Source: a bacterium (GTDB lineage: Bacteria; Planctomycetota; UBA1135; UBA2386). Taken from it: DNA of 64,000 nt. The position numbers and the translations under genes were made by a program. Below the pieces are notes generated by a model that saw nothing but the letters and a program-made list of their open reading frames with translations, did not search any database and was not told the origin of the DNA. The DNA lies in the NCBI GenBank assembly GCA_024743115.1, contig JANSXC010000006.1, positions 217,553 to 281,552 of the forward strand, given 5' to 3'. Positions 19,810 to 28,829 of the stretch are shown here, in pieces. How positions within the stretch are numbered: position 1 is the stretch's first letter; the number at the start of each line of letters is the position of its first letter.

Positions 19810-19920
19810 TGCCGCATCATGCCACAGCCGCGGCGCGGGATGGGGAACGCTTGTTCGAGTCGGTGATCGGGCGCACGCTGGGGCCGTGTACCCGACCGCC
19901 TCTGCCATGCCTCGGCTCCG

Positions 19921-20958
19921 ATGAACGCGGAACCCGTACCCGCGCGGCGTAGCCGGCGCCGCTGGCGCCGCCGGCTGGCTCTGATGGTCGGGGCCTTCGT
20001 CGGGGCCGTGCTCCTGTGCGAACTCGGGCTCGCGATCACGGGGCTCTACCCGCCGCGGCCTCGTGCCTGGCCGGGCGATCGCGAGGATCGTCCGATGCGC
20101 AACTTCGAGGCCGACCCACTCGTCGGTTGGCGCATGGTGCCGGAGACGGAGTTCGTTGTCGACGGCGAGGGCGGCCGGGTGAGCTTCCGGGCCGACGCGA
20201 AGGGGCGGCGAATCGCTCCCGCGGATGCCGTGTCGCGCCCCGAGCCGCCGAGTCACACGATCGTGCTCGCCGGCGATTCCTTCTTCTGGGGCGCGGGGGT
20301 GCAGTACGGCGACTCGCTGACCGCGTTGCTGGAGGCGAGGTATCCCCGGGCACGGGTCGTCAACCTCGCTCAGCCTGGCTTCGGCGTCGATCAGATCATG
20401 CTGGCCGTCGAGGAGTACGGCCGCGCTCTGCGTCCCGATCTCGTAGTCGTCGGCATCTATCCGATGGACTGTCTGCGCAGCCAGACCGCCTTCCGCGAGG
20501 ACCTCGGGTTCAACAAGCCGACGTTCCACCTCACCACGAACGGTCTGGCGCGCCTGACGATTGCCGATCGCCCCGGTGCGGTCGGCAGGCTTCTCGAGGA
20601 GCGATCACGGATCTACGGGCTATGGCGACGAGCGCAGCGCTATGTCGGGTCCCGCTATGGCGTGGGCTCGTGGTGGGAGCTCAACGCAGCGTTGCTCGAA
20701 CGACTGCGCGCCGGCGTCGTTCAGGCGGGCAGCGCCATCCTCTTCGTGCACGTGCCGCTGCAGGGCTGGCGGCCGTTCGTCGGGTTGCAGCGCTTCTGCG
20801 AGGACCGTGCCGCGCCGCTCGTGGATCCGGTCGCCCTGCACCCGGTTCGCCCGGCCGGGCTCTACTACGAGCCGCACGGCCACTTCACCGCCGCGGGGCA
20901 TCGCTATCTCGAGAACGAGATCGCCGCGCGGATTGCCGCCCTCGGGCTGCTGCGCTGA
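19921..20958 (+). CDS. Membrane-anchored SGNH/GDSL-type hydrolase
   Basis: 345 residues. An Arg-rich N-terminus is followed by one transmembrane helix (about 18-42), so the catalytic part should lie outside the cytoplasm. The SGNH block I is IVLAGDSFFWG with the nucleophile S120; NLAQPGFGVDQ gives the block II Gly; HFTAAGHRYLE near the C-terminus carries the catalytic His. Such enzymes are often O-acetyl esterases of polysaccharide or lipid. It is divergent from the CWC gene and convergent with the coiled-coil membrane protein. Confidence 0.8.
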   Translation: MNAEPVPARRSRRRWRRRLALMVGAFVGAVLLCELGLAITGLYPPRPRAWPGDREDRPMRNFEADPLVGWRMVPETEFVVDGEGGRVSFRADAKGRRIAPADAVSRPEPPSHTIVLAGDSFFWGAGVQYGDSLTALLEARYPRARVVNLAQPGFGVDQIMLAVEEYGRALRPDLVVVGIYPMDCLRSQTAFREDLGFNKPTFHLTTNGLARLTIADRPGAVGRLLEERSRIYGLWRRAQRYVGSRYGVGSWWELNAALLERLRAGVVQAGSAILFVHVPLQGWRPFVGLQRFCEDRAAPLVDPVALHPVRPAGLYYEPHGHFTAAGHRYLENEIAARIAALGLLR

Positions 20959-20970
20959 GCGAAGTCCGGG

Positions 20971-22329
20971 CTAGCCCTTCATCTGCTTGAGCTTGGCGAT
21001 GGCGCCGAGCACGTTCTTGCCCTTGCTGCGGCGGGCGCCGGTGGCGTAGCCCGCAGCGTCGTCGTCGTCCCCGGTCGCGGGTGCCGGCGTCGCCGGAGCG
21101 GGCGCACCGCCGGCGCCGACGGCTGCCGGTGACGGCGCCGGAGCGGCCTGAGTCGGTGCTGGTGCGGGACGAGCGACCGCGCCGCTCTTGAGTGTCGCCT
21201 GGATCTGCGACACCGAGGTTGCGACCGTGGCGACCTCGCGTTGGATGTCCCGTACGGTGTTCTCGAGTTCGCCGAGGTGGCCGTCGCGCAACTCGGTGAC
21301 GCAACCCTGCAGGTTGCTCGTGGCTTCGTCGAGTCGAGCGCCGAGGGCCTTGGTGGCAACCTCGACGGATTCGCCGCGGGATAGCACTTCGAGGTGGTCG
21401 TTGGCTCCCGTGGCGTGATCCTCGAGCCGGATCAGCGACTTGGCGCTGTCCTCCAGGCGCTGGGACATCGCCTGGATCGCGACCTCGAAGCGGCCGATCT
21501 GCTCCTGGAGCGCTTCCCCGCCGGACTTCTTGATCTGCGTCTCGAGGCGCGACCACGCGGCGCGCGCGCTGTCGCCGCCGGCTTCCACCGAGGTCTTGAC
21601 CTGCGCTAGCGTCGCCGCGAGTTCGGTGCCGTGGTTGGCGATGTCGACGAGCGGCTTGCCGTACATCTTGATCGCCTTGGTCAGGTTGTTGGTCTTCTCG
21701 TCCTGCTTCTGCAAGGCGAACAGGATCTGTTCGGAGTTGTCCGTGTTCTCGGGCGAGCCGGTTGGCTGCTGAACCGCGAGGCCTTCGATTCGCGCGTGCA
21801 GGTCGTCGAGTTCGCGCTGGTGCTCGCCGGCCAGGTTCGTCTGCATGGTCCGCACCGACCGCCGCAGGCAACCGACGGCGAGCGCGATGCCGCCGAGGAC
21901 GGCGAGTGTCGCGGGCGTGAGGCCGTATGGCGCGGCTTGCGCCGCGACGTCGGGCAGCAAGCCGAGGACGACGCCAGCGCCGAGCAGGACGATTCCCACG
22001 ACGGTCGCGAGTCCGCCGCCAGGGGCGTTCGTTGCGTCGTTGCGGGTGCGGCGCGAGCGTCCGCGTCGCACTGCTGCGGGTGCGCTTGCCGAGGTGTCCT
22101 GAGCGTCACCATCGTCGAACGACTCGTCCCGTGGGTAGTCGTCCTCGACGTACCCGTCGTCGTCGTAGTCCGCCTCGTCCGCGGGCTCCGCGCGGTCGTC
22201 GTCGCCATCCGCAATTGCGCTGGCATCCTCTGAATACAGCTCGTTCGCGGGAGTCTGCGACGGCTCCGTGCCTTCGTCGAGGAAGTCGGGAAGGTCGCCG
22301 GGAGTCTGGTTGCCGTCAGTCCTGTTCAT
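20971..22329 (-). CDS. Hypothetical membrane protein with acidic N-terminus and coiled coil
   Basis: 452 residues, family not recognised. Residues 1-75 are very acidic (Asp/Glu runs), then basic RRGRSRRTR, then two hydrophobic helices (about 100-125 and 135-155). Residues about 160-370 are predicted helical and coiled (heptad-like LEDSAKSLIRLEDHA, LDEATSNLQGCVTELRD). A Pro/Ala linker and a basic KGKNVLGAIAKLKQ tail finish it. Shape and order resemble membrane-anchored coiled-coil scaffolds such as chemoreceptor- or RmuC-like proteins, but no signalling domain is seen. GGAG upstream of 22329 sets the start. Confidence 0.7.
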   Translation of the reverse strand: MNRTDGNQTPGDLPDFLDEGTEPSQTPANELYSEDASAIADGDDDRAEPADEADYDDDGYVEDDYPRDESFDDGDAQDTSASAPAAVRRGRSRRTRNDATNAPGGGLATVVGIVLLGAGVVLGLLPDVAAQAAPYGLTPATLAVLGGIALAVGCLRRSVRTMQTNLAGEHQRELDDLHARIEGLAVQQPTGSPENTDNSEQILFALQKQDEKTNNLTKAIKMYGKPLVDIANHGTELAATLAQVKTSVEAGGDSARAAWSRLETQIKKSGGEALQEQIGRFEVAIQAMSQRLEDSAKSLIRLEDHATGANDHLEVLSRGESVEVATKALGARLDEATSNLQGCVTELRDGHLGELENTVRDIQREVATVATSVSQIQATLKSGAVARPAPAPTQAAPAPSPAAVGAGGAPAPATPAPATGDDDDAAGYATGARRSKGKNVLGAIAKLKQMKG

Positions 22330-22430
22330 GAGGTCTCCGTTCGTCAGGAAGAATCGGCATCGGCGGATCCGGGGATGAAGCCCTGCTGTTGCAATGAGCT
22401 GCGCGGTCCCCGAAAACCTCATGCCATCGG

Positions 22431-24197
22431 ATGGTCCGGAAGCTCAAAGGAATCGCCGCCGCGCCTGGCGTGGCGATCGCGCCGATCGTGCAGTTCCACG
22501 GAACGCTCGATCACATCCCGACGTACACCGTCCGGCCCGAGCGGTTCGAGCACGAGAAGCAACGTCTGTCGGCGGCCATCTCCGCGGTGACGGAGAGCCT
22601 GCTCGCGCTTCAGAAAGAACTCTCGGCGGCGATCGAGCACCACGACGCGCGGATCTTCGATGCGCAGCTCGCAATCGTGCACGATCCGACGTTCCGGCAG
22701 GACGTCGAGATCGAGATCCAGGGCGGGAAGAATCTCGAGGCGGCGTTCCAGCGCGTGATCGCGCGCTACGAAGAGGTATTCAACGGCATGGAGAACCCGG
22801 CGATGCGCGAGCGCGCCGCGGACCTCCGCGACATCGGCCGGCAGCTGGTTGCGGCGTGCATGACCCGCGAGCGCCGCAAGTACACGGCCGATGGCCGGGA
22901 CTACGTGTTCGCCGCCGACGAGTTCTTGCCGAGCGATGCCGGCATGCTCGATCGCAGCCACCTGCGCGGGATCGTTACGGCGCACGGCGGCAAATACTCG
23001 CATGGGGCGATCCTGAGCCGGTCGCTCGGGATTCCGTCGGTCGTCGGCATCGAGAACGTGATGCTGCACGCCGCGACGGGCACCGAGGTCATCGTGGATG
23101 GCGACGCGGGCGTGGTGATCCTCGATCCCGGCGAGGAGGAACTCGAGCACTACGTGCGACTGCAGCGCGAACAGCGCGCGGTCGAGAGCCGGCTCGAAGA
23201 GATCCGTCTGCAGCCGTCGGTGACCCTCGACGGCACGCAGGTGGATCTGCTTGCGAACGCCGAGAGCGTGCACGACCTCGCGGAGCTCGCGACCGACGAG
23301 GTCGCCGGTATCGGACTCTTTCGGACGGAGTTCGCGTTCATGGAACGCCGGCAGTTTCCGACCGAGGACGAGCAGGTCGCGATGTACAGCCAGGCGATGG
23401 AGCGCGCGGGGGGCAAACCCGTCACGTTCCGGACGCTCGACGTCGGCGGCGACAAGCCGCTCGGCTACTTCCGGATGCCCGAGGAGCGCAACCCCGTGCT
23501 CGGCTGGCGCGGGATTCGGCTCTGTCTCGACTGGCCCGACATCCTCTACACGCAGATGCGGGCCATCCTGCGTGCCAGCGCGATCGGTCACGCCCGGATC
23601 CTGTTGCCGATGGTCACGGAGCGTGCGGAGGTGGTCCGCTGCCGCGAGGTTCTCGAGCAGCTGATGGCCGACTTGCGGGCCAACGGTGTCCCGCACGACG
23701 ACGAAATCGAGCTCGGCGTGATGGTCGAGGTTCCGGTGACGGTGCAGGTGCTGCCCGATGTACTGCCGCTCGTCGACTTCGTCTCCGTGGGGACCAACGA
23801 CCTGGTGCAGTACATGTTGGCTGTCGACCGCGACAACCAGCGCGTTGCGAAGATGTACGACCCGTTCCATCCGGGGATCCTGCGGACGCTCGAGCAGATC
23901 TCCGGGGCGGCTGCCAAGGCCGGCAAGCCGGTTTCGGTCTGTGGCGAGATCGCCGGCGACCATTGGTTCACGCCGATCCTGGTGGGCCTCGGGATTCTCG
24001 AGCTGTCGATGGCCCCCGTGTTCTTGCGGCGGGTCAAGCTGATGCTGCGCAGCTTTTCCGAGGTCGAATGTCGCGAGCTGGCTCGGCGGGCTGCTGCGAT
24101 GCAGTCGACCGCGGCCGTGCGTCAGCTCGTCGAGGAGGAGATCCAGGTGCGCTGGGGGCGGTTCCTGGCGAGCGGTGGCGGGGACGCCGAGTCATGA
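22431..24197 (+). CDS. ptsI: Phosphoenolpyruvate-protein phosphotransferase (PTS Enzyme I)
   Basis: Transfers phosphate from PEP to HPr; 588 residues, standard length. The phosphorylated His is H191 in GGKYSHGAILSRSLGIP, GLFRTEFAFM and GTNDLVQYML mark the PEP-binding barrel, and C504 in VCGEIAGD is the conserved active-site Cys. No HPr, EIIA or sugar permease gene is adjacent, so it may serve a regulatory PTS, as in many bacteria without sugar uptake by PTS. Its stop overlaps the next start (ATGA), coupling it to a Myb-like protein. Confidence 0.93.
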   Translation: MVRKLKGIAAAPGVAIAPIVQFHGTLDHIPTYTVRPERFEHEKQRLSAAISAVTESLLALQKELSAAIEHHDARIFDAQLAIVHDPTFRQDVEIEIQGGKNLEAAFQRVIARYEEVFNGMENPAMRERAADLRDIGRQLVAACMTRERRKYTADGRDYVFAADEFLPSDAGMLDRSHLRGIVTAHGGKYSHGAILSRSLGIPSVVGIENVMLHAATGTEVIVDGDAGVVILDPGEEELEHYVRLQREQRAVESRLEEIRLQPSVTLDGTQVDLLANAESVHDLAELATDEVAGIGLFRTEFAFMERRQFPTEDEQVAMYSQAMERAGGKPVTFRTLDVGGDKPLGYFRMPEERNPVLGWRGIRLCLDWPDILYTQMRAILRASAIGHARILLPMVTERAEVVRCREVLEQLMADLRANGVPHDDEIELGVMVEVPVTVQVLPDVLPLVDFVSVGTNDLVQYMLAVDRDNQRVAKMYDPFHPGILRTLEQISGAAAKAGKPVSVCGEIAGDHWFTPILVGLGILELSMAPVFLRRVKLMLRSFSEVECRELARRAAAMQSTAAVRQLVEEEIQVRWGRFLASGGGDAES

Positions 24198-24985
24198 GTG
24201 CGCGTGGGCTGCGCCGGGGCAACTGGTCGGTCCAGGAACTCGAACGTCTGCGGGCCTTGCTGCCGCGGCGAGGGGTCAAGGACACCGCGGTGCTGTTGCG
24301 ACGGTCCGCGGCGAGCGTCTACCGCAAGGCGATGGAGATCATGCGGGTGGCGCCGCGGAGCGGCGCGTGGTCCGCGGCCGAGGATCTCGTGCTGCGCGAT
24401 GCCTGGGGCGTGCTCGATCATCGCCTGCTTGCAGCGCTGGTCGGGCGCTCGGTGGCGCAGGTCGCGGCTCGGGCGAATCTGCTCCGGCAGCACCCTGGCA
24501 CGGGCAGTTGGTCCGCTGCGGAACGGCATCGGCTCAAGGAGTTCTACGGCACGCGGTCCGACGAGGATCTCGAGCTCTGCATCCTGCGGCCGGTGGCGGA
24601 GATCGTGGCGATGGCGCGCGAACTCTGTCTCGCGAAGGACAAGCGGTTCTCGGCGTCGGCGCGCCGCCGGGCGGGTGGCGGGGAGGCTGCCGCTGACGGC
24701 CCGAAGATGCCGCGCTGGAGCGCGGCCGAGGTCGAGAAGCTGCGGGAGATCTACGCCGAGCACGACAACCTCGAGATCGCGCGACATCTCGGTCGCACGG
24801 TGGCCAGCGTTGCCAACAAGGCCAACCACCTCGGGCTCAAGAAGAGCCCGGAGATCCTCGCCGACATCGGGCGCGCCAACGTGAAGTCTCGTTACGGCCG
24901 CCGGGAACCGGGACAAGTGGACGGTGTTCGGCCGTCGCGACCCGCCCGCGGTGGGGCTGACGACGAGGTCGGCGCCCAGGTCTGA
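24194..24985 (+). CDS. Protein with four Myb/SANT-like helix-turn-helix repeats
   Basis: 263 residues made of four repeats of about 45-50 residues, each beginning with W-S and ending in a recognition-type helix: NWSVQELERLRALLPRRG, AWSAAEDLVLRDAWG, SWSAAERHRLKEFYG and RWSAAEVEKLREIYAE, each followed by a pattern like LGRTVASVANKANHLGL. Single repeats of this Myb/SANT type occur in bacterial and phage DNA-binding proteins; four in tandem is unusual. It should bind DNA. The start overlaps the ptsI stop by 4 bases, so it is made together with Enzyme I. A basic, disordered linker lies before repeat 4. Confidence 0.7.
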   Translation: MSARGLRRGNWSVQELERLRALLPRRGVKDTAVLLRRSAASVYRKAMEIMRVAPRSGAWSAAEDLVLRDAWGVLDHRLLAALVGRSVAQVAARANLLRQHPGTGSWSAAERHRLKEFYGTRSDEDLELCILRPVAEIVAMARELCLAKDKRFSASARRRAGGGEAAADGPKMPRWSAAEVEKLREIYAEHDNLEIARHLGRTVASVANKANHLGLKKSPEILADIGRANVKSRYGRREPGQVDGVRPSRPARGGADDEVGAQV

Positions 24986-25012
24986 CGGCAGGTCTGACGG
25001 CTGCTCTGACCG
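24977..25012. repeat. Tandem repeat, 12 bp x 2-3
   Basis: CAGGTCTGACGG occurs twice head to tail (24977-24988, 24989-25000), with a degenerate third copy to 25012. It straddles the stop codon of the Myb-like gene. Confidence 0.75.
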
Positions 25013-25187
25013 TGGGCGGCTGGTGGTGGTCAGGCCGGGATCCGCTGGCAAGGGGCGTTGAGGGGCGACGGTCAGCGACCGGAACCCAGCTCCGACAAAA
25101 GCGGCGAACCGGTCTCAACTCGGGTGCGCGCGCGGTCGATGACTCGTTCGAGAGCACGCGGAGACGGCGTGTTCACACGAGGGAACA

Positions 25188-25574
25188 ATGGAAATCGTCG
25201 GAAAGAAGAGCCAAGGCCTGTCTGTCACCGCGTTGAAGGATGATCAGACGGTCATCATTTCGTTCAACGACCGCAGCCTGAACTTCTATGTGACGGACTC
25301 GCTGAAGGAGTCGTTGAAGGACGCGATCAACAGCAAGATCGAAGAGGGCTACCAGCACTTCGTGCTCAACCTCGACAGCGTCAAGATCATCGATTCCTGC
25401 GGCGTTGGCCTCATCATCGTGGCCAACAACGTCACGTCGTGCCGGAACGCGAAGCTCTACCTGAGCAACATCAAGCCGTTCATCATCAAGATCTTCGAGA
25501 TCATGCGGATCAGCAAGCACCTGTCGATCTTCGACACCGAAGACGACGCGCTGGCCGCGATCAAGAACGGCTGA
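25188..25574 (+). CDS. STAS-domain anti-sigma-factor antagonist
   Basis: 128 residues, one STAS domain. The phosphorylation loop reads IIDSCGVGLI: the Ser that is phosphorylated in SpoIIAA-type proteins is kept (S70), with Cys replacing the second Ser. This suggests control by a serine kinase/phosphatase pair in partner switching, but neither an RsbW-like kinase nor a sigma factor is in the window. GAGGGAAC precedes the ATG. About 110 bases downstream a histidine kinase gene starts, so it heads a signalling group. Confidence 0.85.
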   Translation: MEIVGKKSQGLSVTALKDDQTVIISFNDRSLNFYVTDSLKESLKDAINSKIEEGYQHFVLNLDSVKIIDSCGVGLIIVANNVTSCRNAKLYLSNIKPFIIKIFEIMRISKHLSIFDTEDDALAAIKNG

Positions 25575-25682
25575 GCTTGGCTCACCCGACATACCGCTTC
25601 GCATCTCGAGCGAGGACTGGACCGTTGGCGCGACTTCGTGCCGGCGGCCGCGTTCGTTCCACCGCACCCCATACGCCACGCC

Positions 25683-27296
25683 ATGGCGACGACTCAGAGG
25701 ATCCTGATCGCGGACCCGCACGGCGGGCTGGGGGCGGCGTGCGTGCCGATCGATGACTCGGCCTGGCAGATCGCGGAGGTCACGAGTCTGCGCGAAGTGC
25801 GGTCCGCGCTTGCCGAGGGCGAACCCGGCATCCTGTTGTGCGACATCGGGCTCGCAGAGGACGTTCGCGAGCTCACGGCCATTCTCGCCGATCATCCCTC
25901 ACCACTCGTGCTCGGCACGCAGCGGGAGCCCGCTGCCGCGGACTACCGGCTCGCACTGCGTCTTGGCGCGGCGGGCCTGCTCGCGCCGAAGGGCGGCGAC
26001 GATGGTTCCTTTGAGGACGCTGACAGTGTGCTGCGCGCGGCTGTGCGGCGTGGCTTCGATGCCCGCGTCCAGCGCGACGAGCTGGATCGCCACGAATACC
26101 TGGTCACCGAGCTGCGGCAGCGCGGGGCCGACCAGGCGCGACGCTTCCAGGAGACCCAGGACACCTTCTTTCTCGATCTGTCACGACTGATGACCATCAT
26201 CACGAACATCATGGATGGCATCGTGTTCGTGGATCGTGCCGGCAACGTCACGCTCCTGAACCCGGTCGCCGAGGATTTGCTGGGCACCAAGTCGTTCGTG
26301 GCGATCGGAAAGCCGCTCCGCGCGATGGGGGTTCAGGGTGAGCTCGTAGCGGCGCTGGCAAAGGACCACGAGCGCCTGCAGTCGAACGGGCAGCGGCAGC
26401 GCGAGATCGTGCAGACCGTCGAAGTCCATCACAACGAGCAGGATCTGGTCTACATCCAGTGCATCACATCGCAGGTGACGGACTACCGCGGCCGGCCCGC
26501 GGGCATGCTCTCCGTGCTCAAGGATGTCACGGCCGAGTTCAAGTCGGACCAGCTCAAGAACCAGTATCTCTCGATCGTCGCGCACGAGTTACGGACGCCG
26601 CTGACGGGCATCAAGACATTCTCGACGATGATGTCCAAGGGGTCGCTCGGCGAACTCACGGACATGCAGAGCGAGGTCTGTGAGTCCATTCGGGAGCAGT
26701 CGCTGCGTCTCGAGCACCAGATCGACAAGCTCATCAACCTCGGCAATCTCGAGTCGGCTGATTACGGTCAGGATCGTGAGAGCTGCTCGATTGCGGAGTT
26801 CGCCGCCGGCTTGATGTCGCCGTTCGAGCAGTCGTCGCGCGACCGGCGGATCGAACTCGAGTTCGCTGTCGAAGAGTTCGACAGTGAGCTCCACGCCGAT
26901 CGTTCGGATCTGCGACGCGCCTGCCAGGCGCTCGTCGAAAACGCGGTGAAGTTCACGCCGGACGGTGGCACCGTCGAGGTATCCATCACCGCCGAAGAGG
27001 GCGGGATGCCGTGTTTCCGCGTGCGCGACAACGGCATCGGCGTCGATCCGCGGTACCACCGTCGGATCTTCGAGAAGTTCTTCCAGGTCGAGGATCCGCT
27101 CACGCGCCACCACGGTGGCGCCGGCCTCGGCCTCTTCGTCGCAAAGGGAATCGTCGAGGCTCACGGAAGCTCGATCGAAGTCTCCAGCCAACTGGGCCAA
27201 GGAGCCGATTTCTCTTTTGTCCTGCCGACCCAAACGCCGGGCGCCGAAGAAACACACGAACCTGCCGCCGCGCCGAACTGTGGCGCTGCCTCCTAG
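25683..27296 (+). CDS. Hybrid-type sensor histidine kinase with receiver-like and PAS domains
   Basis: 537 residues, no membrane helix, so cytoplasmic. Order: receiver-like domain (about 5-125) with ILIADPHGG and LCDIG; a coiled stretch; a PAS domain (about 165-285, IMDGIVFVDRAGNVTLLNP); HisKA with the phosphorylated H301 in VAHELRTPL; and HATPase with N box ENAVKF, DNGIG, FEKFFQ and GGAGLGLFVAK. The N-terminal receiver looks degenerate, so its phosphorylation is uncertain. The partner response regulator follows 11 bases downstream. A GTG 45 bases upstream is an alternative start. Confidence 0.9.
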   Translation: MATTQRILIADPHGGLGAACVPIDDSAWQIAEVTSLREVRSALAEGEPGILLCDIGLAEDVRELTAILADHPSPLVLGTQREPAAADYRLALRLGAAGLLAPKGGDDGSFEDADSVLRAAVRRGFDARVQRDELDRHEYLVTELRQRGADQARRFQETQDTFFLDLSRLMTIITNIMDGIVFVDRAGNVTLLNPVAEDLLGTKSFVAIGKPLRAMGVQGELVAALAKDHERLQSNGQRQREIVQTVEVHHNEQDLVYIQCITSQVTDYRGRPAGMLSVLKDVTAEFKSDQLKNQYLSIVAHELRTPLTGIKTFSTMMSKGSLGELTDMQSEVCESIREQSLRLEHQIDKLINLGNLESADYGQDRESCSIAEFAAGLMSPFEQSSRDRRIELEFAVEEFDSELHADRSDLRRACQALVENAVKFTPDGGTVEVSITAEEGGMPCFRVRDNGIGVDPRYHRRIFEKFFQVEDPLTRHHGGAGLGLFVAKGIVEAHGSSIEVSSQLGQGADFSFVLPTQTPGAEETHEPAAAPNCGAAS

Positions 27297-27307
27297 AGAG
27301 AACACGT

Positions 27308-27673
27308 ATGGAACGCACAGTCCTGATCATCGAAGACGAAAAGCTCATCATCGTCTCGACCCAGATGGTTCTCGAGGCCGCGGGCTTCCGCGTCGAGTCG
27401 GCGATGAACGGCGAAGACGGCATCGCCAAGGCCCGTGAAGCGCGCCCCGATCTGATCCTGCTGGATATCATGATGCCCGGTATCGACGGCTGGGAGACGC
27501 TGACGCGGTTGAAGCGTGAGGATGCCACGTCGGGAATCCCGGTCGTGATCTTCACGGCTCGCGAGCACAACAAGGGTCATCAGAAGAGTTCGGACCTCGG
27601 GGCCGCGGACTACTTCCGGAAGCCGTTCGAGCCCGACGAGCTGATCGAACTCGTCGAGAAGCACATCGTCTGA
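27308..27673 (+). CDS. Single-domain response regulator
   Basis: 121 residues, receiver domain only. The acidic pair is E9/D10, the phosphorylated Asp is D53 (LLDIMMPG), T83 and K105 complete the site. With no output domain it acts by protein contact, as a CheY-like or Spo0F-like relay. It lies directly after the histidine kinase and directly before an HD-domain protein (9 bases), so kinase, regulator and HD protein are very probably one pathway. Confidence 0.92.
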   Translation: MERTVLIIEDEKLIIVSTQMVLEAAGFRVESAMNGEDGIAKAREARPDLILLDIMMPGIDGWETLTRLKREDATSGIPVVIFTAREHNKGHQKSSDLGAADYFRKPFEPDELIELVEKHIV

Positions 27674-27682
27674 TCGTCGCCG

Positions 27683-28798
27683 ATGATCGGTGACGAGCTC
27701 TACCGGCGTTGTGTCACCGCGCTGTGGGCGCTGATCGGGTCGCTGCGCCCACCCCGGCGGGCCGACGCCGAGGAGATTCTCGAAGAAGCGCTTCGCGCGC
27801 TGCACGCTGCGCGCGGATCCGAGAGCTTCATCCTGCTGCACGAGATCGGCTCGGCGCTGCACGTCAACGGCCGCATGCTGCCGATGAGCGTCGATGTGTT
27901 CGCCGCAGCCAAGGGCATCGCCACCTTGCTGCGCGAGCAACGGGTCGGTGAGGTGATGTTCGACGCGACCGTCGACGGTCCCGCGCTGGCGGCATGGGCG
28001 GAGGCCATGGCTTCGAGCGCTCCAGAGTCGGGTTCGAAACCTGCCGGTTCGGCTGCTGCGGTTTCGGTGAACTCCGGGTTCGGTGAACTGAGCGACTCGT
28101 CGGCCGGCATCACGGTGTCGCTGCGCGACGACGTGACCGTCGGGCTGTCGCTCGCAGCCGGCGAACGTGCGGACGACGCGCCCGACTCCCGGTTGCGCTC
28201 GATGTTTCTGCAGCACCACCTGATCGTGGCGTTCGGGACATCGAGCTGGGTGCCGCCGCACCAGGCCAAGGTGGCGATCGCCGCCGTCGTCGATCGCATG
28301 CTGGGGCTGCCCGGTGGCATGGAGCCGCTGATGGTGCTGCAGCGCGAGCCCGAGCTGCTCTACCGCAGCCTGCACGTGGCGGTGCTGGTCGTCGTCATGG
28401 GGCGCGTGGTCGGGTTCCCCGAGGAACGCCTCGCCGATCTCGGCGCCGCGGCCCTGCTGCACGACATCGGTCAGGCGTTGGATGCGGAAGACCCGGTGCG
28501 GGCCGGTCTCGTCTGGCTGATCGAGCGGGGCGGCGACGACTTCTGGCTCAACAGTGCGATCGTCGCGGGTTCCTGGCGGCGGGAGCACGGATGCTCACTC
28601 GCGGAACTCGGTCCGGGCGACAGCCTGCAGGCCGCGCTCGTGCGGCTGGCGGCCGCGATCGAACGGCTCACGGGTTCATCGCCGGAGTTGGATCGCGTCG
28701 AGACGGGATTGCGGCGCGCTGCCGAGCAGGGCGTGCTGCCGCGAGAGCTCGTCGATCTCGCGGTCGCGACCCTCGACCAGTGGGCGGGCGCGGCGTAG
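27683..28798 (+). CDS. HD-domain protein
   Basis: 371 residues. The C-terminal half (about 200-340) contains LYRSLHVAVLVVVMG and ALLHDIGQA, the His and HD pair of an HD phosphohydrolase, related to HD-GYP/HDOD proteins; a GYP motif is not seen, so cyclic-di-GMP hydrolysis is unproven. The N-terminal ~100 residues (SFILLHEIGSALHVNGRMLP) are unassigned. Coming 9 bases after the response regulator, it is the likely output of the two-component system. It is convergent with the exporter operon. Confidence 0.75.
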   Translation: MIGDELYRRCVTALWALIGSLRPPRRADAEEILEEALRALHAARGSESFILLHEIGSALHVNGRMLPMSVDVFAAAKGIATLLREQRVGEVMFDATVDGPALAAWAEAMASSAPESGSKPAGSAAAVSVNSGFGELSDSSAGITVSLRDDVTVGLSLAAGERADDAPDSRLRSMFLQHHLIVAFGTSSWVPPHQAKVAIAAVVDRMLGLPGGMEPLMVLQREPELLYRSLHVAVLVVVMGRVVGFPEERLADLGAAALLHDIGQALDAEDPVRAGLVWLIERGGDDFWLNSAIVAGSWRREHGCSLAELGPGDSLQAALVRLAAAIERLTGSSPELDRVETGLRRAAEQGVLPRELVDLAVATLDQWAGAA

Positions 28799-28829
28799 AC
28801 GGCCGGCCTCGCCCCGGTCCTGGCGACCG

